A DNA stretch of 64,000 bases from Seminavis robusta (Eukaryota > Bacillariophyta > Bacillariophyceae > Naviculales > Naviculaceae). Below, piece by piece: positions 19,256 through 29,256 of this stretch. Positions within the stretch are counted from its first letter, which is position 1. Every line of letters starts with the position of its first letter. Where the stretch lies: the NCBI GenBank assembly GCA_903772945.1, contig CAICTM010000135.1, forward strand, positions 45,675 through 109,674, in the 5' to 3' direction. The notes under the pieces are model-generated. The model had not been told where the DNA came from. It searched no databases and saw nothing but the letters and a program-made list of their open reading frames with translations. The translations under genes and the position numbers were made by a program.

Positions 19256-20545
19256 TTACTTAGGACAGCCATTGGCATGAGCCCACAAAAAAACCTGAGT
19301 ATGACCATTCTTGGAAGCCTCAGAGCATGTATCAGCATTCCATGGACAGCCATTGCTTCTTGCCCATTTCAAGATCTCCAGGTGACCACCTCTGGCAGCT
19401 CTGGCACAAGTATATTCATCCCATGGGCAGCCATTTTCTCGGGCCCACTTCAAAATATCCAAATGCCCACCTTCTGCAGCCTTCCGACATGTAGCAGCAC
19501 CCCATGGGCAACCATTTTCTCTGGCCCATTTCAAAACTTCAAAGTGGCCCCATCCAGCTGCACCATAGCATATCCAGGAATCCCATGGGCATCCATTTGA
19601 TATGGCCCATTTCAGGAGATCAAGTTGACCATGTGATGCAGCACCCAAGCTTGTCTTTTCATCCCATGGGCAATCATTGGCATGGAGCCACTTGAGAATC
19701 TCCAAATGCCCTTTGCTTGCAGCGGCTTGACATGCCGCTGCATCCCATGGGCAACCGTGTTCTCGGGCCCATTGGAGCAGCTTGAGATGTCCGTTTTTTG
19801 CAGCATAAAAGCATGTCCTTGAATCCCATGGACATCCCTCGTGGTGAGCCCATTTCAGCACCTCCAAATGTCCACCTGCCGCTGCAACCTTGCATGTCTC
19901 TGTATTCCATCGACACTCCCGGAACCGAAGCCATTGCAGTATCTCCAGATGCCCACCTTCTGCTGCTGCCCGACAGAGTGACACATGCCTTGTAGAGCTG
20001 GAATGTTTACAGGCCATCTTCAACGCACGTAAGTGCCCTGCTTTGGCAGCTGCTATACAGGCTGTAAAAGCACATTTGAAACCTTTTCTCGTTGCCCAAT
20101 GAATCATTCCAGCATGTCCAACCTTGGCAATTTCTTCACAAATGTAGCCATAGGAGTAGTTTTCACCATTCAAGTTCTCAAACCAGTGGTTGGCACATGG
20201 CAGGTTGTAGAAAGCCGTGCCAAAGAATGTATCCGTGCTAGTTGCTGCCTTTTTGCTGCCACGTGGGTGCTTGACAATAGGGGCGTGCTGGACCGAATCG
20301 CAGTATTCCTTGTAAAGATGATTCATTTTCTTGCTGACGGTTCCGACAAAGGCATACTGTCCCATGCCAAGACACGGAAGAATTCCATGGATCCAGAGGT
20401 TGTCATCCATCGTCATCCAAGGAACGTGTTCATCGCTTGTTGCTGTTGTTGTCGTGGTCGTTGCAATCGTAGCTGCTTGAGCGGTCGCGTCATTATTTGT
20501 AGTTGCTTGACATTCTGTGGTTCTGGTTCTGGTTGTCGTTGTCAT
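19256..20545 (-). CDS. Ankyrin-repeat protein of the GCPWD type
   Basis: A 429-residue protein. A Thr-rich start (1-40) precedes an F-box-like or related helix pair (LWIHGILPCLGMGQYAFVG, then VSKKMNHLYKEYC, about 50-85). From about 160 to the end there are ten or so repeats of about 27 residues with the pattern AA..GHLE-I/V-LKWAREN-GCPWD..TC. These are degenerate ankyrin repeats, a type greatly expanded in large algal viruses, brown algae and diatoms. The repeats normally bind proteins, and with an F-box-like start the protein may recruit targets for ubiquitination; that is inference. The final repeat ends at GCPK with the stop directly after, so the array may be clipped. The frame is intact and starts at a good ATG. 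Confidence 0.85.
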   Translation of the reverse strand: MTTTTRTRTTECQATTNNDATAQAATIATTTTTTATSDEHVPWMTMDDNLWIHGILPCLGMGQYAFVGTVSKKMNHLYKEYCDSVQHAPIVKHPRGSKKAATSTDTFFGTAFYNLPCANHWFENLNGENYSYGYICEEIAKVGHAGMIHWATRKGFKCAFTACIAAAKAGHLRALKMACKHSSSTRHVSLCRAAAEGGHLEILQWLRFRECRWNTETCKVAAAGGHLEVLKWAHHEGCPWDSRTCFYAAKNGHLKLLQWAREHGCPWDAAACQAAASKGHLEILKWLHANDCPWDEKTSLGAASHGQLDLLKWAISNGCPWDSWICYGAAGWGHFEVLKWARENGCPWGAATCRKAAEGGHLDILKWARENGCPWDEYTCARAARGGHLEILKWARSNGCPWNADTCSEASKNGHTQVFLWAHANGCPK

Positions 20546-21132
20546 TGTCGTCGTTGTAGCTTCTGGCGTAATGGCGTTCGTTTCACATTCTGCAGTTCTC
20601 GAAGAATCGAATCAGTTGCTGTTGCAGTAGTATCGGTCGCTGTAGCTATTGCTGGCAAGATTTGGGAGAGTTCGGAACGAACGAAGCTCCACGTATAGAG
20701 CGGCAAGAAATGATACAGCATTTTTGTTTGTGCCAGGAATGAGTTTCTGAAACTATGGCAGAACCGTCAATCTATGATGGATTGGAGACATTCCCTTTCT
20801 GGTCGAGATCCTTCGATCGTTGCTTGCAACAGTTTAGTTTCGTGGACGTTTTGTGTGTGCACGGCATGTTTCAGAAAACAACGACCTTCCGTTTTCAAAT
20901 CCACGGTCGGTTGGATCGTGGATCGAGCAATCGAATATACATGTACTTTTTCGAAGTCACGGGTAATACGTCATTCGACATCCAACTCAAAAGATCGTGT
21001 GGCTTCAACCGCTTCAACGACAAGAAAGTGGAAAGATTTGATGTTGGCATTTGTTCTTCTAAAGCGATCAAACAACCACCCTCCTAACCTACATAGCTAC
21101 CAGGTACGAGTAGCGACTATCTAGTTTGAACA
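20546..21132. other. Intergenic between divergent genes
   Basis: Should carry both promoters, for the ankyrin gene (leftward) and the plastid protein gene (rightward). I see no recognisable motif beyond low-complexity palindromes. Open frames here look random. Confidence 0.45.
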
Positions 21133-22284
21133 ATGACACAACGAAGGACAAGAATACAGTTGCTGAGAATGAGCGCGTGCCTCTTGGTCGTCTTGACATT
21201 AGCACTGCTTCCATCCTCGGTTGTTGCCTTTTCGGCCACAACGAAATCCCCCTGGGCACCAGCATCATGGCGATTGGTGATCAACTTGGGCCGGGAAATC
21301 TCGACCACCATGCCAGAAGAATGGGGCGCATCGGGTGCTCGTCTTTCCTTTCCCGTGGAACTGTGCATTGAATCGGATCGATTGCCCGACGAGGAACAAG
21401 ATGAACTGTTGGGCGGTCGAGGCGCCAATCGATTGCGCGTGGTAGACCCCGAAAAAATCACCTATATCACCACCGAGCTAGGGGAACAACAGGTTCCTCT
21501 CAAAGGCACGGGTGGTTGGAATTTACGGCTGGGACGAAAACCCGGTCATGCCAGTCTGTTGCGATTTTGGTTGGATACGGGTGTTTCTACTAGTCATTCG
21601 AAAGTCATTGCTCAAAAACGAGATGTCACCCTCCAAGCCAATCAACGACTTTATTTTGCCGCGCATTGTTGGCGTCAATCTGACTGGGTCAAAGGACGAC
21701 AAAAGCTACAACCGACATTGGAAGCCTACGAACGCGCTCAAGCGAAATTGGAAGACCAAGTGTCGCACGAATCCGGCGATCGACGATTGGATGGAGTGGA
21801 TCCACTCGAGACACTGGCAGCCTACAAGGATATGGCCGGATTGACATTGGATCGGGATGACAAACTGCGACAATTGCTCGATGCACAAGAATACTTGCCA
21901 CCACCCGAAAATTTGCCATTGGGGAATTGGCCTGGTTCTACCGAATTAATGGCATTGGCGCCCATGGAGATTTTTGTGCAAGAAAAGAAGGGTTTCCTGG
22001 GCAATCAGCAAGAATATCATTTGCTCGGGTCTTGGAATGCCAAGCCATTCAATGTGATTCCAGAAGATATTGAAGATGAATACGAGTACTATGATGATGA
22101 GGAAGAAGAAGAAGAAGGTGAAGATATGGACGAAGACTTTTCCGAAGAGGACGAAGAAGACGAAATAGAAGAGTTATCACAAGACATCTCTGAAGAAAAA
22201 CTGGAAAAAGAAGCGAACAGAAACTCACCAGACAGTATGGGTGGGACGACCATGGTCGGTGGCAGTCAGGAACAAACAAAATGA
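21133..22284 (+). CDS. Plastid-targeted protein, unknown function, acidic tail
   Basis: A 383-residue protein. The signal peptide (MSACLLVVLTLALLPSSVV) ends at AFSATT, an Ala-Phe site typical of diatom plastid import. The body is globular: SWRLVINLGRE, then PEEWGASGARLSFPVELCIE, WNLRLGRKPGHASLLRFWLD, and QANQRLYFAAHCWRQSDW are well-formed, likely beta-rich segments; a Leu/Arg helix region follows (about 195-260). After PGSTELMALAPMEIFVQEKKGF and a WNAKPFNVIPEDIEDE segment the C-terminus is very acidic (about 315-365) with Tyr/Asp/Glu runs. I recall similar unannotated proteins in heterokont algae, but cannot name a family. There are no metal-binding or catalytic motifs that I can identify. 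Most likely a stromal protein; the acidic tail may mediate binding. Confidence 0.8.
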   Translation: MTQRRTRIQLLRMSACLLVVLTLALLPSSVVAFSATTKSPWAPASWRLVINLGREISTTMPEEWGASGARLSFPVELCIESDRLPDEEQDELLGGRGANRLRVVDPEKITYITTELGEQQVPLKGTGGWNLRLGRKPGHASLLRFWLDTGVSTSHSKVIAQKRDVTLQANQRLYFAAHCWRQSDWVKGRQKLQPTLEAYERAQAKLEDQVSHESGDRRLDGVDPLETLAAYKDMAGLTLDRDDKLRQLLDAQEYLPPPENLPLGNWPGSTELMALAPMEIFVQEKKGFLGNQQEYHLLGSWNAKPFNVIPEDIEDEYEYYDDEEEEEEGEDMDEDFSEEDEEDEIEELSQDISEEKLEKEANRNSPDSMGGTTMVGGSQEQTK

Positions 22285-24022
22285 ACAATCGCGGAGGACA
22301 AGCAAACTTACAGATGTCAGGCAACTCATCTGGACTTTTTTAGGTTTTTGGTCATCGTTTTGCCGCGAAGGGCCATGGACTGTGGTCGACCGTCCCCAAC
22401 CAGCGAGGCTTAGCACTACCGTATTGCTAAGGATAGGTTAGTTCACTGCTGTTTGGTTAACTGAACAAAATAAATCTTGATGTCAATCTGTCGCTCGGCT
22501 TCGGCCTTTTTGGCTGGTGGCAAAGACACGGAATCTGTTCGCCCGAGGCCTACGTAGACTAGCTACGTGCCTGCAAAAGGTTGTGTCGAAGTGTTCGGTT
22601 CCAAACGAAGTCTTTGTGTTGGCTGGGTCGTAGTACATGTAGAGGATCTACCAAGACTGTCCATCAGCACGAAGAGCTTGCATTATGGGCCATCCTCAAT
22701 GGGGTGTGATTCGGTGCTGTGCAAAACAGGCCAACGCTAGCTAGTCACCGAAAGGAAGCCATGAAGCATGAAGGGTTGAAAAGAACCAGAAAGTTGAACT
22801 GTGTACGAAGTGGAAGGGCAAACTCTGGCAGCGAGGCTTCTCTCAGTGGCTCTGTCAAACACAGAGTACTATGTTTTAAGCACTCTCACCTTTTGCTGCA
22901 ATTGACGGGATAAGATAAAGGTTGTACAGTATTTGGAACGCAAGGAATGCATTGTTCGCAAACGTAACTTGTTCGTTCGAGGAGGCCAAAGAAATCAAGC
23001 TGATGTTCTAATGTTGCTTGCTGGATTCTATGAGCCTACAGGCAGTGCCGGAACGCGTGCGTCAACTATGGCTACCGTTTGGTTGGTTGCAGCTGGTTTC
23101 GCGTCTTGTGGTGGCTGGTGCCCCTCTCGGTTTCTCGGTGGCTTCATGGTAGGATTATCCAGTGTCAGGCATGACCACCTTCAAGATCCAACTGGAGCCA
23201 TGCGTGATGTGTGCATGTGGTGTGGGTGGTGGTGGCACAGCTTCTGGTACGGTACCGATGGTAGCCACAAGGATGCGGTTTCTCTTCGCAAAGGAAGGGG
23301 GGCGAGTTTACATTTTTGAACAGGCTACACTGTAACTAGCTGCAGCAATTCAGTTGGAAAGATCCAAACCAGCCGACGCAAATTCTTCCGAGCTTCAAGT
23401 ACGCTATTGGCCTTATTTGGTGGCTGGCTTCACAAAACAACTAGAATTGTTGCTGTAGTTAGTTGATTGCCGCCTTCCCAGCGATCTGCGAAGCCAAGGC
23501 TGAAGGAAAGCTTGACACAAAGGAAGAGCGACAGCCCAAGAATACTCCGGGAACCGAAAACCTTCTGTAGTTTTAATAACTAGCTAGGTCTAACTTTTAT
23601 TAGGCGTGCAGCTCTTGTGGGGATCTTTTTGCAAACTTCTACACACCCTTGGCGGAGTTTCTTGCAGAACTCTCACAGTCTTACGGATTTTCACAAGGTC
23701 TTTCCTTTCGGATCTCCCTGTTCATAGAATCTTCAAGTACGAAAAGTCCTCGGTAACTCCTCAATAATTAGGTCACCTTGCTGCGAGATCCCTCAACTAA
23801 GTGATCTTTGAAGATCAGACGAAACGAACTCCGACTTTCTGTTCTTGGTGCTTTTCTTCTTTTCTTTTCACGCTCGATCTTCCACTGGTTTTTTTTCGTT
23901 TTTTCTCCTTGTCCTTTTCTCGGAAGCTGTAAGCTGTGAATACCGTAGCTATCTGGTACTGGTACTAGCTAGCTCTTCTAGGCTACCTACCTGTAGAGGT
24001 AGCTAGCTAGCTCCACAATGCC
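22285..24022. other. Intergenic, no gene seen
   Basis: Open frames such as 22933-23319 look random. The last 70 bases (about 23950-24012) are a dense cluster of GCTAGC palindromes directly before the next gene. A U2-like string near 22490 is discussed under rejected items. Confidence 0.45.
23942..24012. repeat. GCTAGC / GGTACC palindrome cluster
   Basis: Contains repeated TAGCTAGCT, TACTGGTACTA and GTAGAGGTAGC units within 70 bases, ending 11 bases before the next ATG. It has the same make-up as the cluster at 6704-6780. Confidence 0.65.
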
Positions 24023-24646
24023 ATGCAGAATGATCAATTCGGAAGCACAAGATCAGAGAAAGACATCGAATCCGCCTTTTCTCACAATTTTGATATCCTC
24101 CCACAAATTTCCAGCAGCAAAACACAACGAATAGAAACAAACAAAACCATGGGCGTCCCCACTCATATTTACGTTGTATTTGCAGACAATGACGACGAGT
24201 CTATCGTGAGCTGGCAGTCTCGGTCGAGCAACCATCGGCGTTTTCAGGTCTCTGTTGAGCTCTCCTCTCCTCGCCCCCGGAGAGGTAGGAGAGCAAGCAA
24301 GAAATCTTGCGATGTTGCCATGACGATACCTCATCGCCGTGCCAGTCAAAAGTATCTGTTTTCGAAGACACCGCAAAAAGAGGAAGGAATGATTGCCCCG
24401 AGAAGAGTACACACTGCTACCAGTGCCGATGCAAAGAACAGTGCGACTTCTTGCGAAGAAAGAAGGAAGAAGCGTAGGTCAATCGATGCAGAACTTCTTG
24501 CCTTTTGCACCAGTCAAATGGATGAAGTCTCCTTCCATGGCAGTGATTGCGCCAGGGTTTACCCTAGGCGATCTCCTCATCCTGGTGAAGACTCTTGTCA
24601 CGACAATGATCGACCGCCTAGGATGCCACGTCGAAACAGCAACTGA
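24023..24646 (+). CDS. Small basic protein ending in PPRMPRRNSN
   Basis: A 207-residue frame of unknown family. The start at 24023 is uncertain; the Met at residue 43 (MGVPTHIYVVFADND) may be the true start, because the similar protein at 26762 also has a short hydrophobic VFVRI-like strand near its start. A stretch D-D-E-S-I-V-S-W follows, then basic Arg/Lys/Pro-rich regions (SSPRPRRGRRASKK). The protein ends with NDRPPRMPRRNSN, which matches the Pro-Arg motif seen in the proteins at 661, 26762 and 51877. Several R-R-x-S sites (RRAS, RRNS, RRKS-like) look like targets of basophilic kinases. No domain, signal peptide or membrane segment. Probably disordered. Confidence 0.5.
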   Translation: MQNDQFGSTRSEKDIESAFSHNFDILPQISSSKTQRIETNKTMGVPTHIYVVFADNDDESIVSWQSRSSNHRRFQVSVELSSPRPRRGRRASKKSCDVAMTIPHRRASQKYLFSKTPQKEEGMIAPRRVHTATSADAKNSATSCEERRKKRRSIDAELLAFCTSQMDEVSFHGSDCARVYPRRSPHPGEDSCHDNDRPPRMPRRNSN

Positions 24647-26761
24647 GGTACTGACATGCACACGTACAGTTTCATAATACATTTTGCACCACAATAATAG
24701 AGAGGAGTTTACAGTTTCATCGTTTATAGCGGTTACGATTCAGTGGTTAGATCATGCCATGAAACACCTCCCTCATGTATTGGATGTTGGATGCTACTCT
24801 GGCAGCAAACAGAGGCCAATCCCCGCCAAGAAGAAGGCATGGGCTCAGCCAGGGATAAATCATCGTATGATCCCACTTCCAGCCAACAAACGAAGAACAA
24901 ACCGGTAGGGGGGGGGCGAAGCAAGGTAGCCTACTTGCTTCAGCGCTCTCAGTGGCTACACAACAAGCAACGTTCGCTCGTAACACAACTAGTACGCGCA
25001 ACGCATCATTGGTCGTCTCTTGCTTGTGCGGGGCCGGGTCTTAGCTTCGCATCTTTGGAATTGCGCCGAAGATTTCAATGAAACGTTTGTTCTTTTTTAA
25101 CGTGCTGTGGTGGCTGGTGCGTCCACTCGCTCACTCAGTCGAAGAATCTAGTAGGGATGGACTGCTCCATAGTTTGCCTGTGATACCATCGTTCCAAAAG
25201 TAGAAGGTCTGCATCCCGGTATGAATTAGTGTGTCCAACGGCTGTAGCTCCGAGTCCAAGGCGATCTTTCAGGTTCATGCATGTTGCCAAGTTCGCTTTG
25301 TCGGCAGTCGTTCGAAATGAGCCACAGCGTAGGTGGTGGGTGGTGGTGCTGCCCGTGGCTAGCCCAGCTCGGTGCAGGCCGGGGTGATTATCTATAGAAG
25401 GAGTGGAGTCGAGTCTCCAGTCTTGATTTGACCGCTAGCTAGCAGCCAGAGCCCGCCACATTGCACTCCCTTTGCCGAGGCAGCCACCAGCACTGAGGAC
25501 GACCAACGATCAATCGCTCTTTGGGTACGGTAGAGGTTGACATCAATCGTGTGAGTTGACATCAAGGCTCCCCTCTCTCTGCGTACGGCATGGTAGGCAA
25601 GCCTAGCTAGCTATGCAAAGTAGAGAGACTGGATCAGATCATTGACAAAGATGTAATAAGAGTAGGACTCAAGCTCGGCAAATCGGACCTTTCAGTAGTT
25701 TTACACAAGCGCAGAATTTCTGTATCAACTTATTTAAATAGATCTACTCCAGTAGCAGAGCTGCATGTACTCAGTATCAAGTACGGTTCTATGTTCTATG
25801 ACTGCAACAAGAAAGTGCACATGACTGCAATAAGTGGCTGGGCAAAATGACTTTCAGTCCAGCTATGCATAGTAGGAATCGTTTCTTTGCTGTTCGTGGT
25901 GATTCACTCATTTGAGGTAACTGTGAACTCATCTCACCCTGCCCCTGCCATACTGCCATAGATCTAGCTAGTCAGAGGTGAGATAATGGGCCACTTCCAA
26001 GTTTCCACATCATGTGCATGTAACACAAACGTCGTTATCAATCTACTACTAGCTAGCTATTATAGCTGGATGTACCGGGTGTACTCTTGAAGAGGAGACC
26101 CAGCTTGCTGGTAGGGGAGAGGGGGGTAAACAAAATTGATTATGTGGATGTTGTAATGCACACTTAGGTCGGCTTCCGTAGACGTCGCTCACCTTTCCAG
26201 CCTACTGGTACTAGTAGCTACCTAAGAGAGTACTATTTTTGGAAGTCTTGTGGCTCATGCGCAAGGTAAACTATTACATGTAATTCGTAGCTAGGTAAAG
26301 TAGTGCACCAGACTTGGCGTAGCCTATCCGAACCTCCGAAGATTTCCTGTTCGGGCAGCATTGGCTTTCCTCTCGGCCAGCACCGCGCTGATTCATTCAA
26401 TCGTTCATCCTTCTAGGAAGCGCAGTGATGTTCGTCTTCTGAAAGATACCTACAAGCTCTGCACGATTCATTCGGGCACATCAAAGCCATCCACCACTCT
26501 CTTCCAGAGGGAAAGAAACTGTGGTGCTTCTCGCTCGCAGCCAGTGCAACTTGGCACAAACAGTGCTGCACGAGCTGAAATCTGAATTTTTTCAGGAGGA
26601 CCTCGCTCAAACATCACTCTAATGCGCACAGCATCATCAGTTGTATCGGTGACAGTGAGCACAATCATTACCATAACCCAGCTAACAGTTTGAAGCTAGC
26701 TAGCGTCAAAGTTGATTTCATAGCATTTTAGAGCAGCTATCCGCAAGGGAAAGCAAGCAAG
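24647..26761. other. Intergenic, no gene seen
   Basis: Two kilobases of DNA without a supportable gene on either strand. GCTAGC-type palindromes occur at about 25433, 25601, 26048 and 26697. The final part precedes the next small protein and presumably contains its promoter. Confidence 0.45.
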
Positions 26762-27379
26762 ATGGCAGCTACAGCAAGGAGGACTAGCAGGAGAGACAAG
26801 AGCACCATGAAGAAACAAGGTATCCCTGAGTTTGTTTTCGTTCGTATCCTCGCTGCCTCTGAACAAAACGACGATGACTGTTTCAGCATATCATCCACGG
26901 ATTCCCTGTCATCGCTCGAAGGGTCCAGGTTTATGGATTCCCTGGCGGACGATCCTCTCCAAGGCCGCGTTCCTCCCAGACGTCCTGCTCGTCGGCTGGG
27001 AAGCAATGTTGGTGGTGATGACCGGGGCCAGTTTGTTCGCACCTCTGGTGTCCGCACCAAAACGATTGAACTACGCACACATAGTCTACCCATGACACCG
27101 AGCGCCTCTGTCGGCCACAAGCATCTGCTGGGAGGTTCTTCTCCTTCAAGCGGCAGCAAAGTCACCACAACGGCGCCGTTAACCTTTTCGTCCCCAGGGT
27201 TCTTTCATGACAGCAACTTGTCGTCCGATACCGTGCTGGATTTGAAGGATGCTCAGGAAGCCCATGTGGATCGGGCTCCCAAAGTCCCTCGAAGACGAGG
27301 TAGCATTCAAACATCAGCGTCGTGTCCTTTGTTTGTGATTCGTCACAAGGCAACGGTCCGTGGGGCATTGGCGGCCTAA
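26762..27379 (+). CDS. Small disordered protein with two Pro-Arg motifs
   Basis: A 205-residue frame from a good ATG. Order of elements: a basic start; a short hydrophobic strand IPEFVFVRILAA (about 20-32); an acidic Ser-rich patch (NDDDCFSISSTDSLSSLEG); then GRVPPRRPARRLGS (about 69-82); a Ser/Thr/Pro-rich middle; and DRAPKVPRRRGSIQTS (about 176-191). The two motifs, P-P-R-R-P-A-R-R and A-P-K-V-P-R-R-R, share the pattern of three other small proteins in this window. Each is followed by Ser at a spacing that suits basophilic kinases or 14-3-3 binding. The order hydrophobic strand, acidic Ser patch, Pro-Arg motif is repeated in the protein at 51877-52353, which supports that both are real. Function unknown; possibly a signalling adaptor. 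Confidence 0.6.
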   Translation: MAATARRTSRRDKSTMKKQGIPEFVFVRILAASEQNDDDCFSISSTDSLSSLEGSRFMDSLADDPLQGRVPPRRPARRLGSNVGGDDRGQFVRTSGVRTKTIELRTHSLPMTPSASVGHKHLLGGSSPSSGSKVTTTAPLTFSSPGFFHDSNLSSDTVLDLKDAQEAHVDRAPKVPRRRGSIQTSASCPLFVIRHKATVRGALAA

Positions 27380-27911
27380 GTCTATGATTGGAACGGCACA
27401 ACTACATCAACCGGAGCTTTGCCACTGACAGGGCAGATCTTCTCTTCTCAAGCATACTATGTGAATCTAGCAATACATAATCAACTTCTTTTTACTTTAA
27501 AAGGCCGCCCTCTAGCCATACACCCTAGTAGCTAGCTACATACTCTTCATTCGTCTGGTTTGGTTCCTGAGCTTGCAATCGCTTGAAACCTCATTTGGCA
27601 ATCGGCATGGTCGGAATTCGATCATGAGAGGTTGCGGGAGAAACCCAACATTGACATAAGCTTCATGTACCAACGATCGCAGCAGTTGGCGGAATCGAAT
27701 CGGCAGCTCGTTCTTGCGGTCGTTGGATGTCATTGCAAAGCAAAAATCGCGCCATCCCAAAGAATCCTAAGAATTCCCACGACACAACAAGACCTCAGCC
27801 TCCCACAAGTGCACGCCTGCAGACAGGACTCGACTCATGTCACTAGCTAGCAAGCCAAGCTAAGTTCTTTCATGAAGGATTGTATTTATTGGTTTGGTTT
27901 TCCTTTCGGTG
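27380..27911. other. Intergenic between convergent genes
   Basis: Holds the 3' ends of the two neighbouring genes. No further gene or repeat that I can support. Confidence 0.45.
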
Positions 27912-28862
27912 TTAGACCTCTAACGCTGGCCAACAGAGGCGCTGCAAGGACTCTCCCACATGCCCCAACACGAACAAATCCTTGTCGGGTTTGTGAAAGA
28001 CAGTCCCCTGTGGAACGGGTAAGAACCCAAACTTTTCGTAGAGTCTCAATGCCGGAACATTTTCGTGTCCTCCTGCCACATGCAAAATCATGTGATCGTC
28101 TCCCTTTTGATAGGCTCGATACATGGCGCACGCCATGAGCAACGTTCCAATATGGCGCTTGAAATGATCGGGATGAACGGCCAAGAGTTCAATCTTGACC
28201 CAGGAATGCGTCAATCTTTCCAAAGGAGCAGTGGAGGATCTCAACAAGCTATTTCGTCTGGCGGCATCTGAAGAGGCCACTTCGAGCCAACGAATGCTTT
28301 CACCCCGCACCATTTGAATCGATTGTCGCATCCGCCGTCTCTTGGAGTGATTTGGCAAAGAGGACAGACCATCTTCTACGGGAACCTCCTGATCCTCTTT
28401 ATCGGGTTGTGCTTGTTTGAGTTGCTGCTGCTGCTCGCCCCTCAATTTCTTTTGTAGATTTTCCCAATGAATCCAATCTTTCATTTCGTCTTCTGGCACT
28501 TGTCTCCAAAAGACAAATCCAACCGGTTTGCCTTGTTCGTCATCGAGTGTCGTAAGATGCAGAGCTCCATCGTAGTCGTCTTCGATGAATGATTCCATCA
28601 AGGAAGCCTCTACTTGTGTTGACAGTAAGCTGCTGGCTTGAGTAAAATTCCCCAGCCATCCCTGTTCCAGTAGTGACGCCGCCGACTCCATGGTCTGCTC
28701 GGTACAAGTCAGGCCACGGTCCGACAAGATTGATGGGATCAATGCCCTCCAATCATGATACGCTAAGGAGGATGTCTCTTCATCACCAACAGCTACAGTG
28801 GACATGGCCAAGGAAGCATCTTGTGGTTCCGCCGTAGGAGTATTGGCGGTGGCGTTGTCCAT
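27912..28862 (-). CDS. GNAT-family N-acetyltransferase
   Basis: A 316-residue protein that should transfer an acetyl group from acetyl-CoA to an amine; the substrate is unknown. The acetyl-CoA-binding core is at about 220-256: WVKIELLAVHPDHFKRHIGTLLMA, which has the V-x-P strand, the basic turn and the R-x-x-G loop of motif A (the usual third-position Gly/Ala is Thr-Leu here). It is followed by HVAGGHENVPALRLYEKFGF (about 266-285), the motif B helix with the N-x-x-A-x-x-L-Y-x-x-x-G-F signature. An earlier strand, PVGFVFWRQVPED (about 112-125), fits the start of the fold. Between these lies a roughly 80-residue polar insertion with poly-Gln and Lys/Arg (about 140-200) that is longer than usual in the family. 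No targeting peptide is evident, so cytosol or nucleus is likely. Confidence 0.85.
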   Translation of the reverse strand: MDNATANTPTAEPQDASLAMSTVAVGDEETSSLAYHDWRALIPSILSDRGLTCTEQTMESAASLLEQGWLGNFTQASSLLSTQVEASLMESFIEDDYDGALHLTTLDDEQGKPVGFVFWRQVPEDEMKDWIHWENLQKKLRGEQQQQLKQAQPDKEDQEVPVEDGLSSLPNHSKRRRMRQSIQMVRGESIRWLEVASSDAARRNSLLRSSTAPLERLTHSWVKIELLAVHPDHFKRHIGTLLMACAMYRAYQKGDDHMILHVAGGHENVPALRLYEKFGFLPVPQGTVFHKPDKDLFVLGHVGESLQRLCWPALEV

Positions 28863-29256
28863 GGCGGACGTTTTTCAGTGCGTGGTTGGAAGACAACTTT
28901 GATCTGCAGGTAGAAAAGGTAAATGTAAGCTTTAACCGTATATTTGCCCCATCTTTCCGTCACAAACCGTCTTCCTGGAAAATGAGGAGACCCATAACCG
29001 TTATTTAGTATTTGTCATCTAGTAGCTTAGACTAACGCAAACCCTACCCACCGGTAGCAAAAAGACCAACCAACGGTCATTGAAACCGAACGGCTCGAAA
29101 ACGAAAATTCACGATCAAAGCCCGAAGAGCACAAGAGCAACAAGAATCAGTAAGTGAAAACGTCGAAAACTTAAAAAGCACAAGTACTAGCCAGTATACC
29201 GGGTACCTCCTACTAGTTCAGCAGCATAGCCTATTATACCTACTAGTGAAGATATC
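28863..29256. other. Intergenic between divergent genes
   Basis: Should contain the promoters of the acetyltransferase gene (leftward) and of the LRR gene (rightward). No clear promoter element seen. TAC-rich palindromes near 29200. Confidence 0.4.

Noticed and set aside
22485-22530. String CGGCTTCGGCCTTTTTGGCT resembling the start of U2 snRNA
   Set aside because: The U2 branch-site recognition part (GTAGTA) and Sm site do not follow, so I treat the likeness as chance.
22933-23319. 128-codon frame rich in Trp and Cys
   Set aside because: Random-like composition; no signal peptide despite hydrophobic residues, no relative in the window.
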